A DNA stretch of 48,284 bases from an uncultured Saprospiraceae bacterium (lineage in GTDB: Bacteria; Bacteroidota; Bacteroidia; Chitinophagales; Saprospiraceae), in assembly GCA_938022165.1 (NCBI GenBank), contig CALIEI010000080.1, positions 1 through 48,284 of the forward strand, written 5' to 3'. The position numbers were made by a program, and so were the translations under genes. This document shows, piece after piece, positions 1-7,842 of this stretch (its first letter is position 1; each line of letters starts with the position of its first letter). The notes beneath the pieces were generated by a model. That model was not told the DNA's origin. It made no database searches and saw only the letters and a program-made list of their open reading frames with translations.

Positions 1-22
1 ATCAAAAGAATAACTTGTCCTC

Positions 23-478
23 CTACATAAATAAGGCAGATGCTCCTCCAAGAATTAACATAAGCATATAAAATGCAAGAGTAATAATAGTTAAAATTCC
101 AATAAACTTGTAGCAAGACTTTAGACTAGAGAGTGCCTCTGTCATCAGCGCTGTACTAGAAGCCGATACAGCTCTTTTACATTTAGTAGCAAATTGGTAA
201 AGCTTCAATATAGGATAAATATAAATACCTAAAAAAAGTAAGTATACCAATCCAAATCCAAAAAATCCTCCTGCTCCTGGCATGGCTGAGCTAGACATAA
301 ACAAAGTAAAACCCAGTCCCCCTAGAAGGATCAGCCCAATCATAATAAATCCTAAAACAGAAAGGAAGGTAGCCCATTTGGCTGTTTCTTTGAGATACCC
401 CAATGATTGTTGATTAAGCGAAATGCCTTCTGTAGAGCCGCCGTAGTCAGCACTATCTAATACTCCAGTTTCTTCCAT
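23..478 (-). CDS. DUF5362-like small membrane protein
   Basis: Protein of 151 residues with about 35 soluble N-terminal residues followed by three likely membrane segments (about 36-60, 71-92 and 124-147). The loop between segments two and three is short and basic (KCKRAVSAS around 99-107). Length and layout fit the DUF5362 family of Bacteroidota, whose function is unknown to me. It is alone on its strand here; the nearest gene is the thioesterase upstream, over 150 bases away, so it is probably a separate unit. The ATG at 478 is the only sensible start. Family call is recall from pattern, not a database match. Confidence 0.75.
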   Translation of the reverse strand: MEETGVLDSADYGGSTEGISLNQQSLGYLKETAKWATFLSVLGFIMIGLILLGGLGFTLFMSSSAMPGAGGFFGFGLVYLLFLGIYIYPILKLYQFATKCKRAVSASSTALMTEALSSLKSCYKFIGILTIITLAFYMLMLILGGASALFM

Positions 479-636
479 AAGTGTGTTGTTTTTAGTACAA
501 TACTAATATACTACTTAAATGGAAAATCCAAAAATTAAATACCTCTAGAATATCTCCCCCACTTGAGCGCTTTTTCCAACAAGGTCAAAAATTTAAGGTA
601 CGTTTCACTTCGGTTTGCTTTATTTTATCTATGAAG

Positions 637-1032
637 TTAAACCTCCAATTCAAAAAGCGAAATTATCTCATTATTTATTCGAGCAGGTTTTCTTGTAACA
701 GAATTAAGCATACACCAAGTAGTACGCGCTTTGGTGATCAACTTGTTCTCTTTGTATATTTCTACAATCCGTGTAGTGGTTACGGCAGTTGATTTCTCGA
801 TATAGGTAACTAGAGAGAGCTCATCATCAAGAAAGGCTTGACCTTTGTACTGAATATGATGATCTAGAACTACCCAGGCAAAGCCCTTCTGTAGCTCCTC
901 AGTAGAATAGTAATGCCAGTGTTCTTTTGCAATTTTCTGAACCCATTTTAAATATTCGATATTGTTGACATGAAAATTCTCGTCAATCATATCCTTGTTA
1001 ACTTTTATAGACATTCGGTATTCCTGTGGCAT
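637..1032 (-). CDS. acyl-CoA thioesterase, hotdog fold (YbgC/FadM-like)
   Basis: About 131 residues from the chosen start, the usual size for a single hotdog domain. The segment NFHVNNIEYLKWVQ corresponds to the active-site strand and helix of 4-hydroxybenzoyl-CoA thioesterase-like proteins (usual form: D-x-x-x-H-x-N-Y). Here the catalytic Asp position carries Glu or Asn (DENFHVNN), so the exact chemistry is uncertain. Likely role is hydrolysis of acyl-CoA in the cytoplasm. An in-frame ATG at 1077 would add 15 residues (MMVLIDVIC...); I prefer the ATG at 1032 because hotdog proteins begin just before the first strand. It is transcribed away from rpsP. Confidence 0.8.
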   Translation of the reverse strand: MPQEYRMSIKVNKDMIDENFHVNNIEYLKWVQKIAKEHWHYYSTEELQKGFAWVVLDHHIQYKGQAFLDDELSLVTYIEKSTAVTTTRIVEIYKENKLITKARTTWCMLNSVTRKPARINNEIISLFELEV

Positions 1033-1258
1033 ATTAGATTCTATTTCTATGCAAATAACATCAATTAATACCATCATTTAATGCTTGTGATGGACAAATT
1101 ATTTGCATAAGCAATCTAAATATTTGGCATTTACTCAACAAATCAGTGCAAATACTGCACTAATTTGATGAATTTCAATAGTTTATATCTTCTTGATGCC
1201 AATATTAAGGTCAAGAGTGTTATTTTTCAAAAAAATAGCATAATACACTAAGAAACTC

Positions 1259-1266
1259 TACCTTTG
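1259..1266 (+). promoter_or_regulatory. putative -7 box for rpsP
   Basis: TACCTTTG matches the Bacteroidota -7 consensus TAnnTTTG exactly and lies 86 bases before the rpsP start. No clear TTG/TTTG -33 box is seen at the usual spacing, so this rests on the -7 match alone. Confidence 0.45.
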
Positions 1267-1352
1267 TCACTTCGTTAATTTTAACGTTAGAATCCTTCAG
1301 CTTGATTTCAAGCAAAGAGGGTAATGGTTCATCCAATTAAATTTTAACTAAT

Positions 1353-2276
1353 ATGCCTGCAAAAATACGTCTTCAAAGACATGGACGTAAAAAAAGACCT
1401 TTTTACCACATAGTGATAGCTGACGCTAGAGCTCCAAGAGATGGTAAATTTATCGAGAAAATCGGTACCTACAACCCAATGACTTCTCCAGCAACTATTG
1501 ACCTTGACAGAGACAAGGCTTTTGACTGGTTGATGAAAGGTGCTCAGCCTACTTATACAATGGCTGCTATCCTTAGATTCAAAGGAGTTATGTTCAGAAA
1601 GCACCTACAAAGAGGTGTAACTAAAGGTGCGATGACTCAAGAGCAAGCTGATGCTAAATACCAGCAATTCATAGAAGATAAAGATGCTAAAATCGCTGCT
1701 AGATTTGAGAAAACAGCTCAAGAGAAGCTAGAAAGACTCAAAGCGATTGATGGCGTACCAGGAAAATCTAAAGCTGTAGTAGCTGATGCTGTAGATGAAA
1801 GCGCTGCATTCAAAGAAGAAGGTCCTGATACCAGAACTTTAGCTGAACAAGTAGAGCAAACAACAATTGGTTCTGAAACTGAAGCTCCTGCTCCTGAGGT
1901 AAAGGAAGAAGCTCCCGCTCCTGAAGTGAAAGAAGAGGCTCCTGCTCCTGAAGTGAAGGAAGAGGCTCCTGTTGTAGCTGCTGCACCTGCTGGTCAGGTT
2001 GACGAGTACAAGAAAATCGAAGGAATCGGTCCAAAAATAGAAGAATTACTTCATGCAGCTGGTCTAGCTTCTTTTGCTGACCTAGCTGGTGCACCTAAAG
2101 ATAAGCTAAAAGGTATTTTAGCAGATGCTGGAAGTCGATACACTATGCACGATCCTACTACTTGGCCACAACAAGCACAACTCGCTGCTGATGGCAAATG
2201 GGACGAGCTAAAAAAGCTTCAAGATGAGTTAGATGGCGGTAAGCCACCAGTAAAAGCTGGATCTGAAGAAGAATAA
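1353..2276 (+). CDS. rpsP: 30S ribosomal protein S16 fused to a helix-hairpin-helix domain
   Basis: The first 85 residues are a typical S16 ([19 protein letters not shown], then [22 protein letters not shown] split across the S16 core). S16 is normally 80-100 residues; this protein has 307. Residues 86-175 form a charged, mostly helical tail. Residues 177-206 carry three copies of a nine-residue unit EAPAPEVKE. From 217 on comes a compact domain with the helix-hairpin-helix signature [19 protein letters not shown], then a Trp-containing part ([21 protein letters not shown]) typical of the domain that I recall as a C-terminal extension on L21 and other proteins in Bacteroidota. S16 binds 16S rRNA during 30S assembly; the extra domain may bind nucleic acid. 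No other ribosomal or rimM/trmD gene follows, unlike many bacteria. Confidence 0.95.
   Translation: MPAKIRLQRHGRKKRPFYHIVIADARAPRDGKFIEKIGTYNPMTSPATIDLDRDKAFDWLMKGAQPTYTMAAILRFKGVMFRKHLQRGVTKGAMTQEQADAKYQQFIEDKDAKIAARFEKTAQEKLERLKAIDGVPGKSKAVVADAVDESAAFKEEGPDTRTLAEQVEQTTIGSETEAPAPEVKEEAPAPEVKEEAPAPEVKEEAPVVAAAPAGQVDEYKKIEGIGPKIEELLHAAGLASFADLAGAPKDKLKGILADAGSRYTMHDPTTWPQQAQLAADGKWDELKKLQDELDGGKPPVKAGSEEE
1881..1961 (+). repeat. 27-bp tandem repeat, three units, inside rpsP
   Basis: Three in-frame 27-base units (1881-1907, 1908-1934, 1935-1961), each coding EAPAPEVKE, with a few silent differences; a partial fourth unit (EAPV) follows. It forms a Pro/Glu-rich flexible linker before the helix-hairpin-helix domain. 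Confidence 0.95.
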
Positions 2277-2291
2277 AAAATCATAACGAAA

Positions 2292-2315
2292 GCGAATATT
2301 TTGAATTATATTCGC
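2292..2315 (+). other. hairpin downstream of rpsP
   Basis: GCGAATAT (2292-2299) and ATATTCGC (2308-2315) form a perfect 8-bp stem with an 8-base loop, 15 bases after the rpsP stop. There is no T-run after it, so it could be an mRNA-stabilising or processing structure. Confidence 0.5.
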
Positions 2316-2332
2316 GTACATAAATTGTAAAT

Positions 2333-2367
2333 AAACCTAGTAAGGCCTATATGGTGTTACTAGGTTT
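2333..2367 (+). terminator. 11-bp hairpin between rpsP and the next gene
   Basis: AAACCTAGTAA (2333-2343) pairs perfectly with TTACTAGGTTT (2357-2367) around a 13-base loop. The tail (ACCTTTATTAAAA) is only moderately T-rich, so it may be a weak terminator or an attenuator ahead of the gene starting at 2390. It also argues against the upstream ATG at 2351, which falls in the loop. Confidence 0.6.
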
Positions 2368-2389
2368 ACCTTTATTAAAACTAAGCGCA

Positions 2390-3868
2390 ATGAAAGACCT
2401 TGATTTAGAATATAGAAACGAAATTCAAACGATTCTTAATGACATCGTAACTTCTGATGAGCACGCAGCTTACTTAGAAACAGAAGAAGACGAGCAATTT
2501 CAAGTATTAAGAGCTGCTTTCGAACCTAGAATTGAAGCCTTACACCGTAAAGTCTCTACGGAATCTCCAATGCAAATCATACAATTAGAAAAGGCTCTTC
2601 TCAATGAGGATTTGGAAGGTTTGTATCTTTCAAAAATGTTAGGCTACTCTGTACTGAGAGGAGAGTTGGATGATAGAATTAAATATTTACGTCCGCAAGA
2701 TCACTTTAAAGATATATTATTGGCTATTTGTAACTCTGCGAACTTTGAATTGATCAAGGCTAGAATCGGGCAAATCGTGCAAACAGGTTTTGCATTGAGT
2801 AGTGACATATGGATTACCAATCTAATCAATGCAAACACCAATAAAAAGGTGAAGTACTTTTTGCAAAGTATGAAGAAGCCTGAATTGAGGGTAGAATCTA
2901 AAAGGAAATCAGCTCTAGCAAAATTCAAGAGACAATTCAAAGACAATGTATTCTACTATGCTGAAATTCCTCAAAAAAGAGAGGAGCTAAGCAAGCTATA
3001 TCCTGAATTTAGAAACTTTATTGAAATCAGAGTTAAACTGAACAAAGTTGATGAAAATCTAAAATCACAGATTATAACTTTTTTAAGTAATAAGGAATTT
3101 CATGGCACCATGGAGCACACTACTATCCTTGGATTAGCGAGTGCATTCTTAGACTTAAATGCAGACGACAAAAAACAGTTAACAGAAATTTATAATTCAC
3201 TAAGAAATAGTGATTCTGAATTTTCTGATAAGCACCTTGACTTCATCCTTACGATGAGGAATAGAGATGTTGACTTAGATAATAAGGCGGATAACAGCAT
3301 CTCAAGTATGATTGATAAATCTATTAATGATGATGTGTCTGATTACTATAAGCTAATGGATATAGTGCATGGTAAAGGATATGTGCACAGAGACGCTGTT
3401 GATGCCGTGAGAGCATTTTACAATTCACATGAAGGACTTTCCAAGATCAATACATGTGTAAGAAGTGTGATTTATGCTTATTTCAAAAGAGCTATTATAA
3501 ATCTTGAAGAAACGGAATATCCGATTTTCATGGAGCTTTTAGGTGCAACGCCAGCTAGTGCTCAAAATGAAGTAGTCACTGAAGAGGAAGCAAGTGAAGA
3601 AACAGCTGACGAAACAGTAAAAAGAAACTTGGCTATTCCAGTCTATATGGAAATCTTCTCTAATCAGCAGTTCAATCAAAACATTAAAGATCTAAGTATG
3701 ATCTATGTTAGAAAACTGCTTCGTTTCCATACAGATAAGCGTGGAAAGGATTATCAAGATATCAAGAAGTTTGTATCAGCTACCTTCATTGATTTAGGAT
3801 TCTTAAACAGCAAGCAAGCGGTAGAATTATTCAAAACTAAACGTAAAAAGAAGGCAGTAGCCAAATAA
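2390..3868 (+). CDS. hypothetical protein, conserved-looking, 492 residues
   Basis: Not recognised. A soluble, largely helical, charged protein (Lys/Glu/Asp-rich) with no signal peptide or membrane segment. An acidic stretch (VVTEEEASEETADETVKRN) near residues 405-425 separates a long N-terminal part from a 75-residue C-terminal part ending in the basic tail KTKRKKKAVAK, which could contact nucleic acid or ribosomes. I chose the ATG at 2390 (MKDLDLEYRNEIQ) over the in-frame ATG at 2351 because the longer version would translate the preceding hairpin. It lies directly after rpsP on the same strand and is closed by a strong terminator, so it may share transcription with rpsP. No function is proposed. 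Confidence 0.8.
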   Translation: MKDLDLEYRNEIQTILNDIVTSDEHAAYLETEEDEQFQVLRAAFEPRIEALHRKVSTESPMQIIQLEKALLNEDLEGLYLSKMLGYSVLRGELDDRIKYLRPQDHFKDILLAICNSANFELIKARIGQIVQTGFALSSDIWITNLINANTNKKVKYFLQSMKKPELRVESKRKSALAKFKRQFKDNVFYYAEIPQKREELSKLYPEFRNFIEIRVKLNKVDENLKSQIITFLSNKEFHGTMEHTTILGLASAFLDLNADDKKQLTEIYNSLRNSDSEFSDKHLDFILTMRNRDVDLDNKADNSISSMIDKSINDDVSDYYKLMDIVHGKGYVHRDAVDAVRAFYNSHEGLSKINTCVRSVIYAYFKRAIINLEETEYPIFMELLGATPASAQNEVVTEEEASEETADETVKRNLAIPVYMEIFSNQQFNQNIKDLSMIYVRKLLRFHTDKRGKDYQDIKKFVSATFIDLGFLNSKQAVELFKTKRKKKAVAK

Positions 3869-3887
3869 TCCATATTAGGATTATACC

Positions 3888-3925
3888 AAGGGATTTCATC
3901 TGCTGAGATGAAATCCCTTTTTTAT
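3888..3925 (+). terminator. rho-independent terminator
   Basis: Perfect 13-bp stem: AAGGGATTTCATC (3888-3900) with GATGAAATCCCTT (3907-3919), loop TGCTGA, followed by TTTTTATTT. It ends the transcript of the 2390-3868 gene. Confidence 0.92.
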
Positions 3926-4051
3926 TTGACATATACAGCTTCCATAAAATCGATCATTTCCTCTCCTTAATAGTAGATCTTCCTATCTTCATAGAATATA
4001 TTTTGTAAGTTTTCACATTTCTGACAACTTGCTATTAGAAAAATATATTAA

Positions 4052-4789
4052 ATGATTAAAGACATCGTCATAGGTATATCGGGATATTTTAGGCACCTCT
4101 CGCTGATTCGAAAAAACGCTCTTGCTAGATTTTTCCTTGCACCCATGTTGATAGGAGTCTTATTAATCGCAACTGTGGGTACTAGCGCCTATGGTCTGGG
4201 TGATGATCTTGGTAGTTTAATGGTAAGATGGTATCCTTTCGAGAAAGGACTTTCTATAGTGAATACTATAAGTTCTTGGATTGGTGGACTTTTAATTTTT
4301 ACAGTTGGTCTTATCCTTGCCAAATACATAGTACTTATTCTAGCCTCCCCTTTCATGAGTCCCATGTCAGAAAAAATAGAAGCAAACAGTAACTACTCGC
4401 CTAAGCTACCTAGCCAAAGCTTGAGTGCTGCACAAGGCATATGGAGAGGAGTCAGAATTGCAATTGCCAGCATCATTAAAGAATTATCAATCACGCTCAT
4501 ACTACTCATTTTGAGTGTTATCATTCCTTTTATAAGTCCAATTACTGCCGTATTAATCATCTTAATCCAAGCCTATTTCGCTGGTAGTGGAAATATGGAT
4601 TATACCTTGGAGCGCTATTATGGAGTAAAAGAGAGTAAGCGATTTATCAGATCAAATCGAGGGCTTGCCATTGGCAATGGATTAGTCTTCGTATTTCTAT
4701 TGATGTTAGGTTTAGGCTTCTTTATTGCTCCACCATTGGGGACATTGGCTGTAACGCCAGAAGTAATAAAAAGGCTCGAAAAGTACTAA
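4052..4789 (+). CDS. EI24/CysZ-like membrane protein
   Basis: 245 residues with four or five hydrophobic blocks (about 24-47, 73-100, 140-176 and 203-235) separated by amphipathic stretches such as the one after LASPFMSPMSEKIE. The N-terminal GISGYFRHLSLIRKN and the motif SPFMSPMSEKIE are typical of the EI24 domain that includes E. coli CysZ, a sulfate permease of the inner membrane. Bacteroidota members are usually only named EI24 domain-containing protein, so sulfate transport is a guess. It stands alone between a strong upstream terminator and the sigma factor gene. Confidence 0.85.
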   Translation: MIKDIVIGISGYFRHLSLIRKNALARFFLAPMLIGVLLIATVGTSAYGLGDDLGSLMVRWYPFEKGLSIVNTISSWIGGLLIFTVGLILAKYIVLILASPFMSPMSEKIEANSNYSPKLPSQSLSAAQGIWRGVRIAIASIIKELSITLILLILSVIIPFISPITAVLIILIQAYFAGSGNMDYTLERYYGVKESKRFIRSNRGLAIGNGLVFVFLLMLGLGFFIAPPLGTLAVTPEVIKRLEKY

Positions 4790-4926
4790 AAAGTCCATTT
4801 TTATAGAAAAAATGGCTAAAATTCAATCCTTTTGCGTTTTTTTCATCTGCAGTACAACCTATATCGCTTATTTCGTATCATTTAAATAATTCGATATGAA
4901 ATCACGTTGAATAGTAAAATTAATAC

Positions 4927-5466
4927 ATGTCTTTTACTATAAGTAATACGGAATCCTCGCTAGTAGAGGCTTGTCTACAAAATGATAGACTTGCCCAGAA
5001 GGCGCTATATGATAGGTACAAGGATGCTATGTACACTGTGGCCTATCGTATTACCAATGACTTTGATTTAGCACAGGATGTATTACAAGATGCCTTCATT
5101 CAGATATTTAAAGGGCTCAAAAATTTTCGAAAAGAATCTACTATCGGAGCTTGGATAAAAGTAATTGTAGTGCGAACCGCTCTAAAAGCAGTAAAAAAAC
5201 AACCACATTTTTCTCCAATCGAAGATCATATCATTGGCCATCAGCATAAATATATTGATTGGGGAGATTACTTGGACAGTGAATACCTAGAGAAGGCTAT
5301 ACTCGATTTACCAGCAGGATATAGATCAGTTTTTATTCTGATAGAAGTAGAAGGCTATCCTCATAAAGAAGTAGCGAAATTGCTCAATATATCAGAAGGA
5401 ACTTCAAAATCGCAATTGTATCACGCTAAGAAAAAATTGAGAGAATATATTAATAATTTGGATTAA
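4927..5466 (+). CDS. RNA polymerase sigma factor, ECF/sigma-70 family
   Basis: 179 residues, standard ECF size. Region 2 is at about 20-85 (LYDRYKDAMYTVAYRITNDF, DLAQDVLQDAFIQIF) and region 4 at about 120-175 (LPAGYRSVFILIEVEGYPH, EVAKLLNISEGTSKSQLYHA, a helix-turn-helix). It would direct RNA polymerase to a dedicated promoter set. The next gene starts 5 bases after its stop and encodes a single-span protein, the usual layout for an ECF sigma and its membrane anti-sigma. It lacks an N-terminal regulatory extension. Confidence 0.95.
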   Translation: MSFTISNTESSLVEACLQNDRLAQKALYDRYKDAMYTVAYRITNDFDLAQDVLQDAFIQIFKGLKNFRKESTIGAWIKVIVVRTALKAVKKQPHFSPIEDHIIGHQHKYIDWGDYLDSEYLEKAILDLPAGYRSVFILIEVEGYPHKEVAKLLNISEGTSKSQLYHAKKKLREYINNLD

Positions 5467-5471
5467 GGACC

Positions 5472-6077
5472 ATGGAAGAAAAAAATAAACATAGTCTAAA
5501 AAAGGCAATCGACAATTTGCCAAAATATAGTCCCGAGGCTAATCTTTGGGATAAACTCTCTGACAATTTAGATCAAGCGCAGGCGGATGCGCCTTTGCAT
5601 GAAGCAATAAAACTGCTACCTACGTATCCCGCTCCTGATGCCGCGTGGAATACTATTGAACAAAATTTACCGGCAGTAAGAAGAAAAATGTGGACAAGAG
5701 TTTTGGCAGTAGCTGCAAGCTTATTATTGCTTATAGGATTTGTCTGGAACACTACCACAGAAGAATTTGGCCCTGCCATTGTGAAAGTAAAACATCAAGA
5801 AAAGCAGGTGCAAGAAACACAGCTCGTAAATAATGTATACAACTTGAATGCTGCACTTGCTGACAGCGCATTTAAAACTATAGTAAGAGCTCAAAAAGAA
5901 AGTAGCGATAGAGCTAAAGAAATTTTGGCTGAACTAGATGAACTTGACGACTCAAAAAAACGACTCAAAAGTAGACTTAGCAAATTTGACACAAATAAAA
6001 ATCTAGAAGAAACATTGAATAAAATAGAAAAGGAATCCGCTGAATTACGTGCAGCCTATTTAGCAACTACTATATAA
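5472..6077 (+). CDS. probable anti-sigma factor, single membrane span
   Basis: 201 residues: a cytoplasmic N-terminal part, one membrane helix at about 76-91 (VLAVAASLLLLIGFVW), and a periplasmic coiled-coil-like C-terminal part rich in Glu/Lys/Leu. The cytoplasmic part contains an imperfect duplication: LKKAIDNLPKYSPEANLWDKL (9-29, split here by eye) resembles LHEAIKLLPTYPAPDAAW (42-59), each with a Leu-Pro-x-Tyr-x-x-x-x-x-x-Trp core. Position 5 bases after the sigma gene and topology both fit an anti-sigma. The classical zinc-binding HxxxCxxC motif of ZAS domains is absent, so the binding mode would differ. The role is inferred from context. Confidence 0.75.
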   Translation: MEEKNKHSLKKAIDNLPKYSPEANLWDKLSDNLDQAQADAPLHEAIKLLPTYPAPDAAWNTIEQNLPAVRRKMWTRVLAVAASLLLLIGFVWNTTTEEFGPAIVKVKHQEKQVQETQLVNNVYNLNAALADSAFKTIVRAQKESSDRAKEILAELDELDDSKKRLKSRLSKFDTNKNLEETLNKIEKESAELRAAYLATTI

Positions 6078-6087
6078 AACTGTAAGT

Positions 6088-6999
6088 TTGAATACTACCA
6101 ATTCACATATTATCATTAGGTTCATTTTTCTATTGTCAGTCACGATGATAGCAAATATCTCTATGGCGCAATCGGTAAATTTGCAGATTGTAACTAAAGA
6201 GATAAAGAAAAAGATGAAGTATAAGGATGGACAGGTACTTGCTGTACAAGGCGAAAAATCTGAAGTTGAAATCACGCCATGGGAGAAAGACTATATTGCT
6301 ATCACCTTAAATCTTACTGCTCAACATCCAGAAAGAGCTATTGCTGAAGAAGATCTTACTTACTTTGAATATAAGTTTGAGGATACAAGAGACACCATTT
6401 TTATACAGAATGAAATCACTGCTAAAGACGAAACGCTTCGATCCGGTCTACAAGCTTTTTATGTCATCAATATTCCTGCTAGCTGTAAGGTGAAATTGGA
6501 TAACTATTTTGGAACAGCTGTTTTAACTGATCTGAGTCAAGGGATTGATATCAACTCTGAATTTTGCAATCTAGAATTAAAAAATATTTTAGGTAAAGTC
6601 GATGTCAATACATATTATGGAGATTTGATTGGAGTGATGATCAATGGTGAGGTAAATATTAGTGCAAGAAGAAGTAATGTAACGCTTAGTGAGATAGAAG
6701 GAAAATTCAATATAGAAGCGCATTCTGGTATTGTGAAAGTGTTTGCTAATCAGTCCTTATTGGATATGAACATTAATGCTACTAAGTCCGATGTATTCTT
6801 TTACGACTCCCAACTGAGTGGATACAATTTCAATCTTACCTCTCAAAAAGGAGACATTGAATTGCCTGATCGCTTGCGTGCAGAATACACTAAAGAAAAT
6901 GAAATTCGAAACATTATTGTGAAGCCCGAGGGAGAGTTGATCGGCGTTAGAGTAGCTATCAATGTTATTTCGGGTGATATTATGTTGGGTACTCGATAG
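6088..6999 (+). CDS. secreted beta-structured protein, DUF4097-like
   Basis: 303 residues from a TTG start at 6088, ten bases after the upstream stop. The N-terminus is a signal peptide (RFIFLLSVTMIANISMAQ, cleavage likely after Ala-Gln at about residue 28). The rest shows short repeating beta-strand turns (DINSEFCNLEL, DVNTYYGDLIGV, NISARRSNVTL, NIEAHSGIVKV) typical of the DUF4097/adhesin-like right-handed beta fold. No ATG lies upstream of the signal peptide, which supports the TTG. As third gene of the sigma/anti-sigma cluster it may be the envelope sensor or target of that system; this is inference. Confidence 0.75.
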   Translation: MNTTNSHIIIRFIFLLSVTMIANISMAQSVNLQIVTKEIKKKMKYKDGQVLAVQGEKSEVEITPWEKDYIAITLNLTAQHPERAIAEEDLTYFEYKFEDTRDTIFIQNEITAKDETLRSGLQAFYVINIPASCKVKLDNYFGTAVLTDLSQGIDINSEFCNLELKNILGKVDVNTYYGDLIGVMINGEVNISARRSNVTLSEIEGKFNIEAHSGIVKVFANQSLLDMNINATKSDVFFYDSQLSGYNFNLTSQKGDIELPDRLRAEYTKENEIRNIIVKPEGELIGVRVAINVISGDIMLGTR

Positions 7000-7008
7000 T
7001 GTTACTTG

Positions 7009-7145
7009 GTGGGGCGAGCCACACTTAACAGGTGGCCGGGCTGTCCATTCCTTCCGTTCCTTATCAGTCACGAAACCATTTCCATCCCTTAGCCTGCTCG
7101 CTCTGCTCGACGCGCTTGGTCACCTTCGGTGAGTCGCGATAAAGC
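7009..7145. repeat. GC-rich intergenic repeat, family B copy 1
   Basis: GGTGGGGCGAGCC followed by GGTGGCCGGGCTGTCC and CATCCCTTAGCCTGCTCGC, then a hairpin TCACC-TTC-GGTGA. Much richer in GC than its surroundings. It shares the GGGCG..CC / GGxCGGGxTxTxC layout with stretches near 26189 and 44318, and resembles a motif I recall as widespread between genes in Bacteroidota. It sits between convergent genes. Confidence 0.55.
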
Positions 7146-7155
7146 GAAACCTCAT

Positions 7156-7842
7156 TTAATTTATAAACTTATACCCTACCCCTCTTACAGACAAGAAGTG
7201 TTTGGGATCTTTAGGGTCCGTTTCAAAGTACTTACGAAAGGAAAGAATAAAATTATCAATAGTCCTGGTAGAAGGATACACATCATATCCCCAGACTGCT
7301 TGTAATATCTGTTGTCTTGAAATCACTTCATTCTTTCTATCCATCAACAATTTGAGTAACATAGCCTCTTTTTTTGTCAATGTGAAATCGCCATTAGTAC
7401 CCGTAGCTTCAAAAGTGGCAAAGTTGACTTTATTATTGCCAAAGCTTGCTGATTCCAATTTTTCTTTTTCAATTGGATTTGCGCGTCGAAGTAATTTCTC
7501 TATTCGCAGTAATAACTCTTCTAGGTTAAACGGTTTGGTCAAGTAGTCATCCGCACCCTTTTTCAAACCCGTAAGTTTATCCGATTGAGCATCCTTAGCC
7601 GTAAGCATAAGAATGGGAATCTGCCTGTCGACAAGTCTAATTTGCTCGCATACTTGAAATCCATTCACTTCAGGTAACATCACGTCTAATAAAATTAGAT
7701 CAAAATGTTCTTGATTGTAGGTTTTCAACACCTCTTTGCCATTATCCAAGCAGACCACTTCATACCCCTCTATTTCAAGGTTGAGTTTGATAAGAGCACG
7801 AATGCTTTCCTCATCTTCAACAAGTAATATTCTATGACTCAT
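7156..7842 (-). CDS. DNA-binding response regulator, OmpR/PhoB family
   Basis: 228 residues. Receiver domain 1-118: acidic pocket E9/D10 in LLVEDEE, phosphoacceptor D53 (LILLDVMLPEVNG), T81 and K103 (LTKPFN). C-terminal winged helix at about 130-228 with the usual ends (SRQQILQAVWGYD, SVRGVGYKFIN). It is a phosphorylation-controlled transcription factor. Its start overlaps the end of the histidine kinase gene by 11 bases, so the two are co-transcribed and probably translationally coupled. Overall similar to RprY-type regulators of Bacteroidota; targets cannot be read here. Confidence 0.95.
   Translation of the reverse strand: MSHRILLVEDEESIRALIKLNLEIEGYEVVCLDNGKEVLKTYNQEHFDLILLDVMLPEVNGFQVCEQIRLVDRQIPILMLTAKDAQSDKLTGLKKGADDYLTKPFNLEELLLRIEKLLRRANPIEKEKLESASFGNNKVNFATFEATGTNGDFTLTKKEAMLLKLLMDRKNEVISRQQILQAVWGYDVYPSTRTIDNFILSFRKYFETDPKDPKHFLSVRGVGYKFIN

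Noticed and set aside
1344-1604. Antisense frame over rpsP
   Set aside because: Complete overlap with a certain gene and no features of its own.
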